Shown here: in pieces, positions 43,152 to 51,235 of the stretch
Layout: every line of letters starts with the position of its first letter
How positions within the stretch are numbered: position 1 is the first letter of the stretch
Assembly: GCA_041398825.1 (NCBI GenBank)
Contig: JAWKTX010000014.1
Location: 1 to 64,000 of the forward strand
Reading direction: 5' to 3'
Origin: Planctomycetaceae bacterium
GTDB taxonomy: Bacteria; Planctomycetota; Planctomycetia; Planctomycetales; Planctomycetaceae
Length of the DNA: 64,000 nucleotides
The notes under the pieces: model-generated
What the model saw: only the letters and a program-made list of their open reading frames with translations
Told to the model about the DNA's origin: nothing
Database searches by the model: none
Translations under genes and position numbers: made by a program

Positions 43152-43775
43152 ATGGCAAAGAAACCGGCTAAGAAACTCGACGGCGTTTCGGACAAAGCCG
43201 TGCAGAAGGCAACTGGCCACGTTTGGTCCGAGTGGTTTGCCATTCTCGACAAGTCCGGTGCCAAGAAATGGGATCACAGGGAGATCGTGGCCTACCTGAA
43301 GGACAACTATGAGCTAACTGACTGGTGGCAACAGTCCGTCACCGTCGCCTATGAGAAATCAATGGGACGCCGGGCCGTTGGCCAGACTGCTGACACCGGA
43401 TTTCAGGTTGGTGTTCAGAAGGCACTTCCGATCGATCTCGGTCAAACTTGGTCGCTGTTGGCGTCTCACAGAGGGATAGCCCTCTGGCTGGGCAAAGTGA
43501 GCCGCCTTTCGTTGACCGAGGGAAAGACCTGCGAGACCGCTTGCGGAATCAAGGGTGAGATTCGAGTCGTCAAGCCGGGCAACCGAGTTCGTTTAACTTG
43601 GCATCGGCCAGACATGAAACGACCAGCGACGCTGCAAATTGCTTTGGTCGGGAACGGAGAAAAGACTTCCTTGCGAGTCCACCTCGAACATCTGCCATCA
43701 CAGAAGGTTCGTGAGGAAATGAACTCTCATTGGCGAGGAGTGCTGAACGGACTTGCAAATCTGGCTGAGGAGTAA
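43152..43775 (+). CDS. DUF4287 plus SRPBCC (AHSA1-like) protein
   Basis: 207 residues from ATG 43152 (AAGAGAAGAG upstream). Residues 5-70 fit DUF4287 (SDKAVQKATGHVWSEWFAILDK, WDHREIVAYLKDNYELTDWW). Residues 85-205 fit an SRPBCC/START-like ligand-binding fold (VGVQKALPIDLGQTWSLLAS, VRLTWHRPDMKRPATLQIAL, HWRGVLNGLANLAEE). This two-domain form is common in soil and aquatic bacteria. It ends the same-strand run from 41451. Confidence 0.82.
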   Translation: MAKKPAKKLDGVSDKAVQKATGHVWSEWFAILDKSGAKKWDHREIVAYLKDNYELTDWWQQSVTVAYEKSMGRRAVGQTADTGFQVGVQKALPIDLGQTWSLLASHRGIALWLGKVSRLSLTEGKTCETACGIKGEIRVVKPGNRVRLTWHRPDMKRPATLQIALVGNGEKTSLRVHLEHLPSQKVREEMNSHWRGVLNGLANLAEE

Positions 43776-43868
43776 TCGTTGTTGAGGGCAGAACAAGAAG
43801 TCGCTTCAGGGGTCTTGTCCGATGAATGCCTGTTGATTGCGATTTGGAAGCGTTGAGTTTTTGCGGTG

Positions 43869-44329
43869 TCATTTACGGTCTTTCCCTGATGTGGATTCAA
43901 ACAACGAATTGCACTCGTCCTTAAGCACGCCACTAATGGATGTACATTTGCTGAATGGTGTGCGCTGAGCAACCTCCTCCGCCAGAATGTGTCGATCTGT
44001 TTCCAGCCAAGTTGTTGAAGAAATCGAATTGACGAACCAAATACGACCGTTTCTATTCCCGTCCAGTGAATTGCTCCCTGACACATCGGGCAAGGCTCGG
44101 CTGTCGTGTAAAGTGCGAGTGGCGTTACTTTCCAATCGCAACCTGCCTGTGCCAATCGATTGATGGCGTCGATTTCACCGTGCCAGGTTGGATTGGTGGA
44201 CGATTTATTCCAACCTTCGGCAAGGACTACTCCGGTATCTTGATCGACGATCACTGCGGCAAAGGGAAGTTCAGGTACGTTTTCCGCCAGTTCAATCGCT
44301 CAGCGCATGTATTTTTCGTGATCAGGCAT
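43869..44329 (-). pseudogene. Nucleoside (guanine/CMP-type) deaminase, disrupted
   Basis: The gene starts ATGCCTGAT at 44329, overlapping the TspO stop. After MPDHEKYMR an in-frame TGA (44300-44302) breaks AIELAENVPELPFAAVIVD. The zinc motifs are intact: NPTWHGEIDAINR and TTAEPCPMCQGAIHWTG. After RFLQQLGWKQID a one-base shift moves to the frame that ends AEEVAQRTPFSKCTSISGVL, KDECNSLFESTSGKDRK (stop at 43869). Two independent lesions make it a pseudogene. The closest relatives deaminate guanine or cytidine-type nucleosides. Confidence 0.85.
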
Positions 44330-44730
44330 CACCGTCCCCGGTTCCACAATGTCATCGACAGTTGCAGGACACTGGCAATCGACACCCAGACAAAATACGG
44401 CACCTGTGCCACAGCGACCCATTTGTAGTGCTTCCAAATCGCTGCCATCATCCAGATGATTGTCGCCCAAACGATCACAATGTCCAAAGCCGCCAACGGC
44501 AGGTTCCGAAGCCCGAATTGAATTGGCGTAAAGATCAGGTTTGCCACGAGGTTGATGGCGAACGGCAGAGCCACCATCCACGGCACCTTCTTCCTGATGG
44601 CCTGCACAAACAGGAAGCCGAACGTGATCAGGATGATCGGGTAAAGAATCTGCCAGATCGTCCCAATGGTCGATGGCTCCGGCGTCCACGACGGTTTTTC
44701 AAGGCTGTTGTACCATTCGATCCAGGTCAT
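44329..44730 (-). CDS. TspO/MBR-family membrane protein
   Basis: 133 residues with five hydrophobic segments and the TspO pattern: WYNSLEKPSWTPEPSTIGTIW at the N-terminus, WMVALPFAINLVANLIFTP, ALDIVIVWATIIWMMAAIW and VPYFVWVSIASVLQLSM. TspO binds porphyrins and is linked to oxidative stress and tetrapyrrole control. The start overlaps the gene upstream by 4 bp, and its stop overlaps the deaminase start; three genes form one operon. Confidence 0.92.
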   Translation of the reverse strand: MTWIEWYNSLEKPSWTPEPSTIGTIWQILYPIILITFGFLFVQAIRKKVPWMVALPFAINLVANLIFTPIQFGLRNLPLAALDIVIVWATIIWMMAAIWKHYKWVAVAQVPYFVWVSIASVLQLSMTLWNRGR

Positions 44731-44990
44731 ACTTCGGACTCCTCCTGCTGATCGAGATTGTCGTATGCACCGTGCAGCAGTCCCTTTGCCCGGGCTTCCA
44801 TTTCTTTCAGGACTGCTGCAAAATCTCGATAGGTCGCATGAACGGTGATCGTTTGATTTCCTTCGCGAATTCTGGCAAACGACCCAATCGAACGATCTTC
44901 GCCGATTTCGAGTTTTCCCCCCGACCTCAGCAACGCAGCAAGATTCACATAGGTTGTTTCTTCAGGCAGTTGATCGCAGGTGTGTTTCAT
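44727..44990 (-). CDS. Hypothetical protein
   Basis: 87 residues from ATG 44990 (an upstream in-frame ATG gives 116). Mixed, with a beta-rich start (EETTYVNLAALLRSGGKLEI) and a helical end (YRDFAAVLKEMEARAKGLL). No family recognised. It is first in the minus-strand operon with TspO and the broken deaminase, overlapping the TspO start by 4 bp. Confidence 0.62.
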   Translation of the reverse strand: MKHTCDQLPEETTYVNLAALLRSGGKLEIGEDRSIGSFARIREGNQTITVHATYRDFAAVLKEMEARAKGLLHGAYDNLDQQEESEV

Positions 44991-45418
44991 TCCTGGTTCC
45001 GTTTCGTTGTCACAATTCAAAAAATCGCTGGTGTCGAATTTACAAATTTCCAGTGTTCGTAAGCCCTTTTTTGACAAGGACTTGCGGATTGTGGTTCTTC
45101 AGTTCATTGTCCTTCACTCCACAAACTTATTGGCCGCCTGCGGGCGGTTTTTTCTGAACGCTGAAGTCGTTCAGGGGAATTGAGTTCTGGTGTTCCCGGG
45201 TACCTGTATCATCTTACGTGTGTGGAGTCGGGTGTTGGATTTTGTGTCAGATTTGTTTTATGTAGACTTTTGGCGTGCGACGTTCCAGAGCGCTGGAACC
45301 GGGGCGACGTGAGTTTTCAGACGGCGATGGCCGGTCCGAGTTTGGCCAAAGGTGCGCTGTTGGGAACGTCGGAAGCGATAGCCAGGTCGGCGATTGACAG
45401 GAGAAGGGGGCGGTCTGG
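44991..45418. other. 428-bp intergenic region between divergent genes
   Basis: No gene is seen. At 45134-45157 there is a hairpin CCGCC-TGC-GGGCGG followed by TTTTTT on the plus strand (terminator-like, but without an upstream plus-strand gene), and at 45282-45299 a palindrome GTTCCAGAGCGCTGGAAC. Promoters for both flanking operons should lie here; none is clear enough to call. Confidence 0.5.
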
Positions 45419-46147
45419 ATGAAGGTCCTTTTTCTCCATGGCTGGCACAGCGTTCCGGGTGGTGTCAAACCGACCTGCCTCAAAGACGCCGGGCACCAAG
45501 TCATTAATCCGGCTCTCGATGACGACGACTTCGATGCCGCCGTCCGTACTGCCCAGGCCGAATATGAACAGCACCAGCCCGATGTGATTGTCGGTTCTTC
45601 ACGTGGCGGTTCCATCGCGATGAACATCGATTCCGGTGGCATACCGCTCGTTCTCTTGTGTCCCGCCTGGAAGAACTGGGGAACCGCAAAAATCATAAAG
45701 CCGAATTCCGTGATTCTGCATTCACGGCAGGATGATGTAATCCCATTCACCGACTCCATGGAACTTGTCGCAAAGAGTGGACTTCCTGCAGAAGCATTGA
45801 TCGAAGTTGGAAATGACCATCGGTTGGCTGATCCTGAACCGCTTTCTGTTATGTTGTGGGCGTGTCGTCTGTTGGCGGCGGGTAAGAAACTACCCTGGTT
45901 AGATGACGATCAGCAATCCACAGTTGTCTTTAACAGCAACAGCAAATCAACCGCACAGGAAGAGGCCAGTTACGTCTGTGATGCCTGCGGTGAGGAAATT
46001 GTGATCCCACTGGATCTGACCGAGGGACCAAGTCAGAGTTACGTTGAAGATTGTCCGGTCTGTTGTCGATCCAACACGATTCATATTCAGATCGATGATG
46101 ATGGGGAAGTTCATATCCGGGCCGAACCGGAACAGGACTACGATTGA
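45419..46147 (+). CDS. Alpha/beta hydrolase fused to CPXCG zinc domain
   Basis: 242 residues. Residues 1-170 form a small alpha/beta hydrolase of the YqiA/RBBP9 type: MKVLFLHGWHSVPGG, DVIVGSSRGGSIAMNI (nucleophile Ser), LHSRQDDVIPF (Asp) and GNDHRLAD (His). Residues about 180-242 are a CPXCG-type zinc ribbon: EASYVCDACGEEIVIPLDLT and YVEDCPVCCRSNTIHIQID. The second knuckle is CPVCC, not CPVCG. CPXCG proteins normally stand alone at about 60-65 residues, so this looks like a gene fusion. It is followed by a DUF2256 gene. Confidence 0.86.
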   Translation: MKVLFLHGWHSVPGGVKPTCLKDAGHQVINPALDDDDFDAAVRTAQAEYEQHQPDVIVGSSRGGSIAMNIDSGGIPLVLLCPAWKNWGTAKIIKPNSVILHSRQDDVIPFTDSMELVAKSGLPAEALIEVGNDHRLADPEPLSVMLWACRLLAAGKKLPWLDDDQQSTVVFNSNSKSTAQEEASYVCDACGEEIVIPLDLTEGPSQSYVEDCPVCCRSNTIHIQIDDDGEVHIRAEPEQDYD

Positions 46148-46158
46148 TCTTCTTAATG

Positions 46159-46329
46159 ATGGCTCGAAACACCATGCCTCACCAGAAAGCTAATTTGCCC
46201 GAAAAGATCTGCGAAGTCTGCGGAAGATCATTCCAGTGGCGTAAGAAATGGCGAAAGGTCTGGAACGAAGTTAAGTATTGCAGCGAGAACTGTAGGACGG
46301 TTCGTAATTCTAAAGCCGCCAGGTCATGA
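46159..46329 (+). CDS. DUF2256 zinc-finger protein
   Basis: 56 residues (in-frame ATGs at 46156, 46159 and 46174). The family motif is complete: KICEVCGRSFQWRKKWRKVW and KYCSENCR, a four-Cys zinc site. DUF2256 proteins are small and often near deaminase or photolyase-type genes. It follows the hydrolase-CPXCG gene by a few bases, so they are probably one transcript. Confidence 0.88.
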   Translation: MARNTMPHQKANLPEKICEVCGRSFQWRKKWRKVWNEVKYCSENCRTVRNSKAARS

Positions 46330-46462
46330 ACCATCGGGCAGCCTTCATTGGCTCCGCTTGCAAGGCATTCTGGCTGCACTCAAAGGACTGAACAGTAACA
46401 CCAAAAGCTCCAGAGGCATCAAGCCTCCCCGGGAAATGTTCTCGCCCGCACTCAGTGCTTTA

Positions 46463-46562
46463 ACTGTCCGTTCAAAAAATCGGGACAGACACACTGGATG
46501 ACTTTGAACCGTCGTGTCTGAAGGTCTCCTGCCCGAGCCAGTCCCGTTCTTTAACAGGCTGC
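46463..46562. repeat. Inverted-repeat element, copy 1
   Basis: About 100 bp with terminal inverted halves (CCGTTCAAAAAATCGGGAC at the left, GTCCCGTTCTTTAACAGGC at the right) and the shared inner core GGTCTCCTGC-YCGAGCCAGTCCCGT. A second copy is at 63212-63306, with about three quarters of bases the same by eye. No ORF is carried. It looks like a small palindromic repeat, MITE-like, dispersed in the genome. Confidence 0.8.
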
Positions 46563-46753
46563 AAAGTTAAGTTAAACCAGACCCCAAAGCTTTGTCTTGG
46601 CCCAGAGATGTGGAAGTTGACAGCGGAAACGTGAACTCCGAACATTGTCACCACACTGAGTCTGTCTGTCGGCAGCGTCAGAAGCATCAGGGCGGTACAT
46701 TCGAAACAGTCATCCCGGTGCCAATTTCCCGGCAACTCTGCAAGGCAACGATC

Positions 46754-47908
46754 ATGACTCCCGGTATACTCGCAGCAATCGTTGCGATCTCAACCATCTC
46801 GACGGCAGCATTCTCTCCGGCTCAACAGCGGGGGCGTGAGATCAAGTGGGTGAATGCGGACATCGCCGACATGAAGGGACTGACTCATCATGTCCTGAAC
46901 AGCCAATCGATGGGGCACGAGGTTGGATACGTTGTCTGGACGCCGCCGGAATACGATCAGGATAGGCAGACACGTTACCCCGTCGTCTATTTCCTGCACG
47001 GCGCCGGTGGATCAGAGAAATCAGATTCCGCCGGATTCTCTTCACGTGTGTCTGCCGCGATCCGGTCAGGCAAATTTCCTTCGGCCATTTGCGTCTTTCC
47101 GAATGGTGGAATGAGCGGCTACCGAAACGATGTCGAGTCGATGATCGTTGACGAACTGATTCCGCGGATCGACCGTAGTTATCGCACGCTACCTGCGGCT
47201 GAGTCTCGCGTTGTCTGCGGCTTTTCGATGGGTGGTGCTGGTTCGGTGCATCTGTCGTTGCGTCATCCTGATCTGTTTTGTGCTGCTGGCAGCTGGGGCG
47301 GCGCTCTGTCATTTCGTGGCCGCGCTGATGAAAGTCCGCTGCTGGAAATCGCCAAAGAGAACGCTGGTCAGCTGAAAACACATCAGTACGCGTTGTTGAC
47401 CATCAATGGCGATCAGGACCGACCGGATGCCTTTCAGCCACTGAAAGAAATCCTGACGTCGCAGGGGATCTCGCATCACGTGATCACTTTGAAGGACACC
47501 AACCACAACCTCGGCAAGTACTACGAACTCGGCGGGGATGCGATGCTGGAGTTTCTGGCAGAACGGCTATCAGCAGATGAGCCGTTTCAGATAGAGGAAT
47601 CTGTGATCGCACAGAGCCACGGTGAATTGCACTGGTCGCAATCACGTCCTGCACTCATTCCAGGCAATCCCCAGTCGGGTGATTGTGACGACACAGGAGA
47701 TCGAGCGGCAAGGTTCCCATGGTTACCGCAACGTGTATTTTACAGAAACGACGGACGGTGCGAAATCTTGGAGCGAACCGAAGGAGATCATCAGTCTTCG
47801 CCGTCGCTCGATGCCGGAAGGTCACGACCTGGTCATCGGCGACGTTTGCCCTCAATGGCACGCTGCCACCGGTGTCGTGCTGGCTCATGGAAAGACCTTT
47901 GGCTTTGA
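46754..47908 (+). CDS. Secreted esterase (esterase D-like), C-terminus runs into sialidase
   Basis: From ATG 46754 the protein begins with a signal peptide (MTPGILAAIVAISTISTAAF). The esterase D/FrmB fold is clear to about residue 275: GYVVWTPPEYDQD, YPVVYFLHGAGGSEKSDS, VVCGFSMGGAGSVHLSLRHP (nucleophile Ser) and ITLKDTNHNLGKYYELGG (His). After FLAERLS (about 47575) the frame reads through the start of the sialidase gene in another frame, giving about 110 non-family residues before the stop at 47906-47908. The true gene probably ended near 47580; a deletion joined it to the sialidase. Confidence 0.75.
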   Translation: MTPGILAAIVAISTISTAAFSPAQQRGREIKWVNADIADMKGLTHHVLNSQSMGHEVGYVVWTPPEYDQDRQTRYPVVYFLHGAGGSEKSDSAGFSSRVSAAIRSGKFPSAICVFPNGGMSGYRNDVESMIVDELIPRIDRSYRTLPAAESRVVCGFSMGGAGSVHLSLRHPDLFCAAGSWGGALSFRGRADESPLLEIAKENAGQLKTHQYALLTINGDQDRPDAFQPLKEILTSQGISHHVITLKDTNHNLGKYYELGGDAMLEFLAERLSADEPFQIEESVIAQSHGELHWSQSRPALIPGNPQSGDCDDTGDRAARFPWLPQRVFYRNDGRCEILERTEGDHQSSPSLDAGRSRPGHRRRLPSMARCHRCRAGSWKDLWL

Positions 47909-48704
47909 CAAAGGCGTCAAAGAGAACCGGGGATATGAACGCGTTTCTTATGCCGTCTACTCGCCGCGTACGAAACAGTGGAGTGGCCTGAATCTGCTGG
48001 AACTGCCCGACAAAGATCACGAAGGCAATCGGATTCTCGAACCAAACTCAGGCTGCAATCAGCGATTCGATTTGCCCAACGGTGAAGTCCTGCTGCCGAT
48101 TCGTTACCGCAAGGATCCAAAGTCGCGACAATACACGACAATCGTTGCACGCTGTCGCTTTGACGGAGAGAAGCTGACGTACATTGAACACGGTTCTGAG
48201 CTGACGTTCGCTGGTCGACGTGGACTCTACGAACCATCCGTGATCGGGCATGGTGGCCGATTCTATCTCACCATGAGAGCGGATGAATCTGCGTTCGTTT
48301 CTGTAAGCGACGATGGTTTGAACTACTCAGAACCAGCTGAGTGGAAATTCGACGACGGCGAGATTCTTGGCAGCTACAACGCTCAGCAGCACTGGATCAC
48401 CCACGACGAAGCATTGTACCTGGCCTACACGCGTCGTGGTGCCAACAATGATCACGTCTTTCGCAACCGCGCTCCGTTGTTCATCGCAAGGGTCGATCCG
48501 GATGCGCTCCGTGTGATCCGCTCGACGGAGCGGGTACTGATGTCCGAAACCGGACTGGATCTGGCTGGCGGCTTTGGAGTGGTGGATTTCAGTCCAGCGG
48601 AAACCTGGGTTGTCAGCACCGAAATGGCGTTCCCTGAGGAACGCAGATCCGAACCAAACAGAATTCGGCTTTCTCGAATCATCTGGCAGGAAGCAAATCG
48701 GTGA
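47622..48704 (+). CDS. Sialidase/BNR-type glycosidase, N-terminally clipped
   Basis: 360 residues from a GTG at 47622; overlaps the esterase frame. Bacterial neuraminidase-like propeller features: FTETTDGAKSWSEPKEI (Asp-box-like), FDLPNGEVLLPIRYR, YEPSVIGHGGRFYLTMRADE, FVSVSDDGLNYSEP (second Asp-box) and IRSTERVLMSETG. The N-terminal signal peptide and first blade expected for such secreted enzymes are missing because of the junction, so it may be non-functional. Role: removal of sialic-acid-like sugars. Confidence 0.78.
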   Translation: MNCTGRNHVLHSFQAIPSRVIVTTQEIERQGSHGYRNVYFTETTDGAKSWSEPKEIISLRRRSMPEGHDLVIGDVCPQWHAATGVVLAHGKTFGFDKGVKENRGYERVSYAVYSPRTKQWSGLNLLELPDKDHEGNRILEPNSGCNQRFDLPNGEVLLPIRYRKDPKSRQYTTIVARCRFDGEKLTYIEHGSELTFAGRRGLYEPSVIGHGGRFYLTMRADESAFVSVSDDGLNYSEPAEWKFDDGEILGSYNAQQHWITHDEALYLAYTRRGANNDHVFRNRAPLFIARVDPDALRVIRSTERVLMSETGLDLAGGFGVVDFSPAETWVVSTEMAFPEERRSEPNRIRLSRIIWQEANR

Positions 48705-48712
48705 CGCAGCAT

Positions 48713-50353
48713 TTAATTTCGGATTCCGAAAGCTCGGATCCTGGACAATAGCGTTGTCGGTTTCAGCCCCAGCAGTTCTGCTGCACCGCCCGTGCCATAG
48801 ATCTTGCCGCCGGTTGCCTCCAGCGCGCGACAGATGTTTTCCTTCTCGAAGTTTCGCACCTGCTGCTCCGTCAACACATGTTCCTTCAACACCCGTTTTG
48901 ACGGGTCAGCATTCGCCGGAGTCGCCTTCTTTGACAGCAGCGACGATGGCTCATCCGGTAAATCGAATCTCAACTTGCTGTCGGTGGAAATGATGACCGC
49001 CCGTTCCAGGACGTGTTGCAACTCTCGAACGTTTCCCGGCCAGCGATACCGCTGCAATTGTTGCACGTTTGCCAATGTCAGTTTCAGCGGTCTGCGTCCC
49101 AGCTGACGAGTAAACCGCTGCAGGAAATGCTCCGCCAGCAACGGAATGTCCTGCACTCGCTCACGCAGCGGTGTCAGCTCGATTGGAAAAACACTGAGTC
49201 GATAAAACAGATCCTGGCGGAATCGTCCCTCCGAAGACTCCTGACGGAGATTGCGATTGGTGGCGGCAATGATTCGCACATTCAAACGCCGCGTCTGTTC
49301 TTCACCGATCCGTTCCAGTTCGCCCTCCTGCAGGACCCTCAATAGTTTTGCCTGCAGATCCAGTGGAATCTCCCCAATCTCATCCAGAAACAGTGTGCCG
49401 CCATCAGCCAGCTCGAATCGACCGGCACGATCTCGCAACGCACCTGTGAACGATCCTTTGGAGTGACCAAAAAACTCGCTCTCGTATAATTCCCGAGGAA
49501 CAGCCGCACAGTTTACCTTGATCAACGGACGTTCGGAGCGGTTGCTGCGTCGATGGAGTTCCCGTGCGATCAGCTCCTTTCCCGTCCCGCTTTCACCCAG
49601 TATCAGGACCGAAGAATCCGTGGGAGCCACCAGGTCAATCTGCTGACTGATCATCTGCAGCGCCGGGCTGTTGCCTACCAGTTCACCCATCGATGCGACT
49701 TCAACCTCCTCGCGCAAGTACTCATTCTCTTGTTCGAGCCTCGCTTTCAGCATCTCAATCTCATCGACCGCCCGAGCGTTGGCGATCGCGGCGGCCAGGT
49801 GATCGGCAATCATCCGCAGCCAGTCACAGCAGGAAACAGCCATCTGCTTGCGGGAGAACAACGCCAGGACTCCAAGCGTTTCATCACGATACCGAAGCGG
49901 CAAGCCAAAGAACGATCGGACCGCTTCATCGCGTACCCAGTCAGGACGTGCGATCCAGGGTGAGTCGGCCGAGACGTCGTCGATCTGAACCGTCTCCCCC
50001 GTCGCCGCAATGTGACCAATCTTGCGTACCGCCATCGGCATGCGACGGAAGTCGCCTGTCGTCCGTTCCCAGTGTTGATTGTCATGGAGTGGGTGGCCGT
50101 AGCTGGCAACAAGATGCAAACATCGCTGACGATGATGGCACTCGCCAGCCATCGGACAGTTCAGGCAATCACCTTCTTCCGGCGAGCGTACCAGCCAGAT
50201 TCGGACCAGTGCAACCTGCTCGTCGGGTGCCAGCAGCCTTACCGCCAGAGGCAGCAGTTCCGGCAGATGGTGTTTGCCGGAAATCGCCAGCAGGATCTCG
50301 GTCGGGTCGCCGAATATCGCATGTTTCTGAAGGCTCATCCACCGGGTCTCCAT
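48713..50353 (-). CDS. NorR-like sigma-54-dependent activator (GAF-AAA+-Fis)
   Basis: 546 residues from ATG 50353 (METRWMSLQKHAIF). Longer in-frame starts run into the palindromic operator region, so this start is preferred. An N-terminal GAF-type sensor (1-220) has four clustered Cys in EEGDCLNCPMAGECHHRQRC, a possible metal or FeS site. The AAA+ domain carries GESGTGKE, GSFTGA (Ser for the first Ala of GAFTGA), LFLDEIGEIPL and RWPGNVREL. A Fis-type HTH ends the protein (GTGGAAELLGLKPTTLLSRIRAFGI). It should activate the divergent AhpD-like operon. It resembles the frameshifted activator at 18224-19766 in layout and in having the same upstream palindromes. Confidence 0.9.
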   Translation of the reverse strand: METRWMSLQKHAIFGDPTEILLAISGKHHLPELLPLAVRLLAPDEQVALVRIWLVRSPEEGDCLNCPMAGECHHRQRCLHLVASYGHPLHDNQHWERTTGDFRRMPMAVRKIGHIAATGETVQIDDVSADSPWIARPDWVRDEAVRSFFGLPLRYRDETLGVLALFSRKQMAVSCCDWLRMIADHLAAAIANARAVDEIEMLKARLEQENEYLREEVEVASMGELVGNSPALQMISQQIDLVAPTDSSVLILGESGTGKELIARELHRRSNRSERPLIKVNCAAVPRELYESEFFGHSKGSFTGALRDRAGRFELADGGTLFLDEIGEIPLDLQAKLLRVLQEGELERIGEEQTRRLNVRIIAATNRNLRQESSEGRFRQDLFYRLSVFPIELTPLRERVQDIPLLAEHFLQRFTRQLGRRPLKLTLANVQQLQRYRWPGNVRELQHVLERAVIISTDSKLRFDLPDEPSSLLSKKATPANADPSKRVLKEHVLTEQQVRNFEKENICRALEATGGKIYGTGGAAELLGLKPTTLLSRIRAFGIRN

Positions 50354-50355
50354 TT

Positions 50356-50409
50356 CAACGATATTTCGTTGGATTGGCACGAGATATTGATTGTGCACGA
50401 AATTTCGTG
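50356..50409. promoter_or_regulatory. Palindromic activator sites of second sigma-54 regulator
   Basis: Two strong inverted repeats: CAACGATATTTCGTTG (50356-50371) and CACGAAATTTCGTG (50396-50409), with centres 39 bp apart. A weaker half-site CACGA lies between at 50378-50382. The first one sits 3 bp before the regulator ATG. The core ACGA-N4-TCGT is the same as at 18163-18196 before the other NorR-like gene. Confidence 0.75.
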
Positions 50410-50478
50410 GCACCGCAAGATTCATGTCGCGATCCGTAAGATGTTTTCTTGAAATGACTTGCGACTTATGTGCCTGTT

Positions 50479-50495
50479 TTGGCACGGAAAGTGAA
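50479..50495 (+). promoter_or_regulatory. Candidate sigma-54 promoter of AhpD-like operon
   Basis: TTGGCACGGAAAGTGAA: a perfect -24 element (TTGGCACG) but a weak -12 (GTGAA in place of TTGCA). It lies about 80 bp upstream of the 50574 start and about 75 bp downstream of the operator block, the right order for enhancer and promoter. Confidence 0.5.
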
Positions 50496-50573
50496 ACAGG
50501 GATTCTATCGCTCTGACTCACGTCGAGTGTGAGCGTTTCTATTTCTCAACCCTTGTGACTGGAGAACCAGGTC

Positions 50574-51125
50574 ATGTCCCGAATTCATCAAATCTCTCCC
50601 GAAAACGCCACCGGCAAATCTGCTGAACTGTTCACTGCCGTGAAAGGGAAGCTCGGTATGGTCCCCAACATGATGCGTGCGATCGGCAACTCGCCTGCCG
50701 CGCTGGGGGCGTATCTGCAGTTCAGCGGCGGGCTGGCCGGCGGATCGTTGTCGAATCAGGAACGCGAGCAGATCGCCCTGGCGGTCGGCGAGGCAAACCA
50801 ATGCGACTATTGTCTCGCGGCCCATTCGGCCCTCGGCAAGATGGCTGGCCTCAGCCTCGATCAGATCCGTGACGCGCGACAGGGTTCGGCAGTCGACTCC
50901 AGAAGTGACTCTCTGATTCGCTTCGCTCGAAAGTTGGTCGACGAACGTGGCCATGTCACTACTGAAGACCTGCAGGAGCTGCGTGACCAGGGCTTCACCG
51001 ATGGTGATGTTGCCGAAGTGGTGGCGAATGTTGCATTGAACATTTTCACCAACTACTTCAATCACGTCGCTGATCCCGATATCGACTTTCCAGCAGCAGA
51101 ATGCCTCAACTGCAAAGTCGCCTGA
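50574..51125 (+). CDS. Carboxymuconolactone decarboxylase/AhpD-like peroxidase family protein
   Basis: 183 residues. The CMD/AhpD fold shows LSNQEREQIALAVGEANQCDYCLAAHSALGKMAG, with the redox CxxC and the nearby His of AhpD-type alkylhydroperoxidases. Other landmarks are GMVPNMMRAIGNSPAALGAYL and DVAEVVANVALNIFTNYFNHVAD. GGAG precedes the start. It is divergent from the NorR-like activator with shared palindromes, so it is probably induced by peroxide, NO or a related stress. Cytosolic. Confidence 0.9.
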   Translation: MSRIHQISPENATGKSAELFTAVKGKLGMVPNMMRAIGNSPAALGAYLQFSGGLAGGSLSNQEREQIALAVGEANQCDYCLAAHSALGKMAGLSLDQIRDARQGSAVDSRSDSLIRFARKLVDERGHVTTEDLQELRDQGFTDGDVAEVVANVALNIFTNYFNHVADPDIDFPAAECLNCKVA

Positions 51126-51235
51126 TGTTGACGTATGCGGCCGCCGTCCGGGATTTTTCCCGACGGCGGCATTTCCAATGTCACCCACAGGTCACAAAAT
51201 CAGTCCGCCTTCTCAAGACCACAAAAGGCTCTGAC

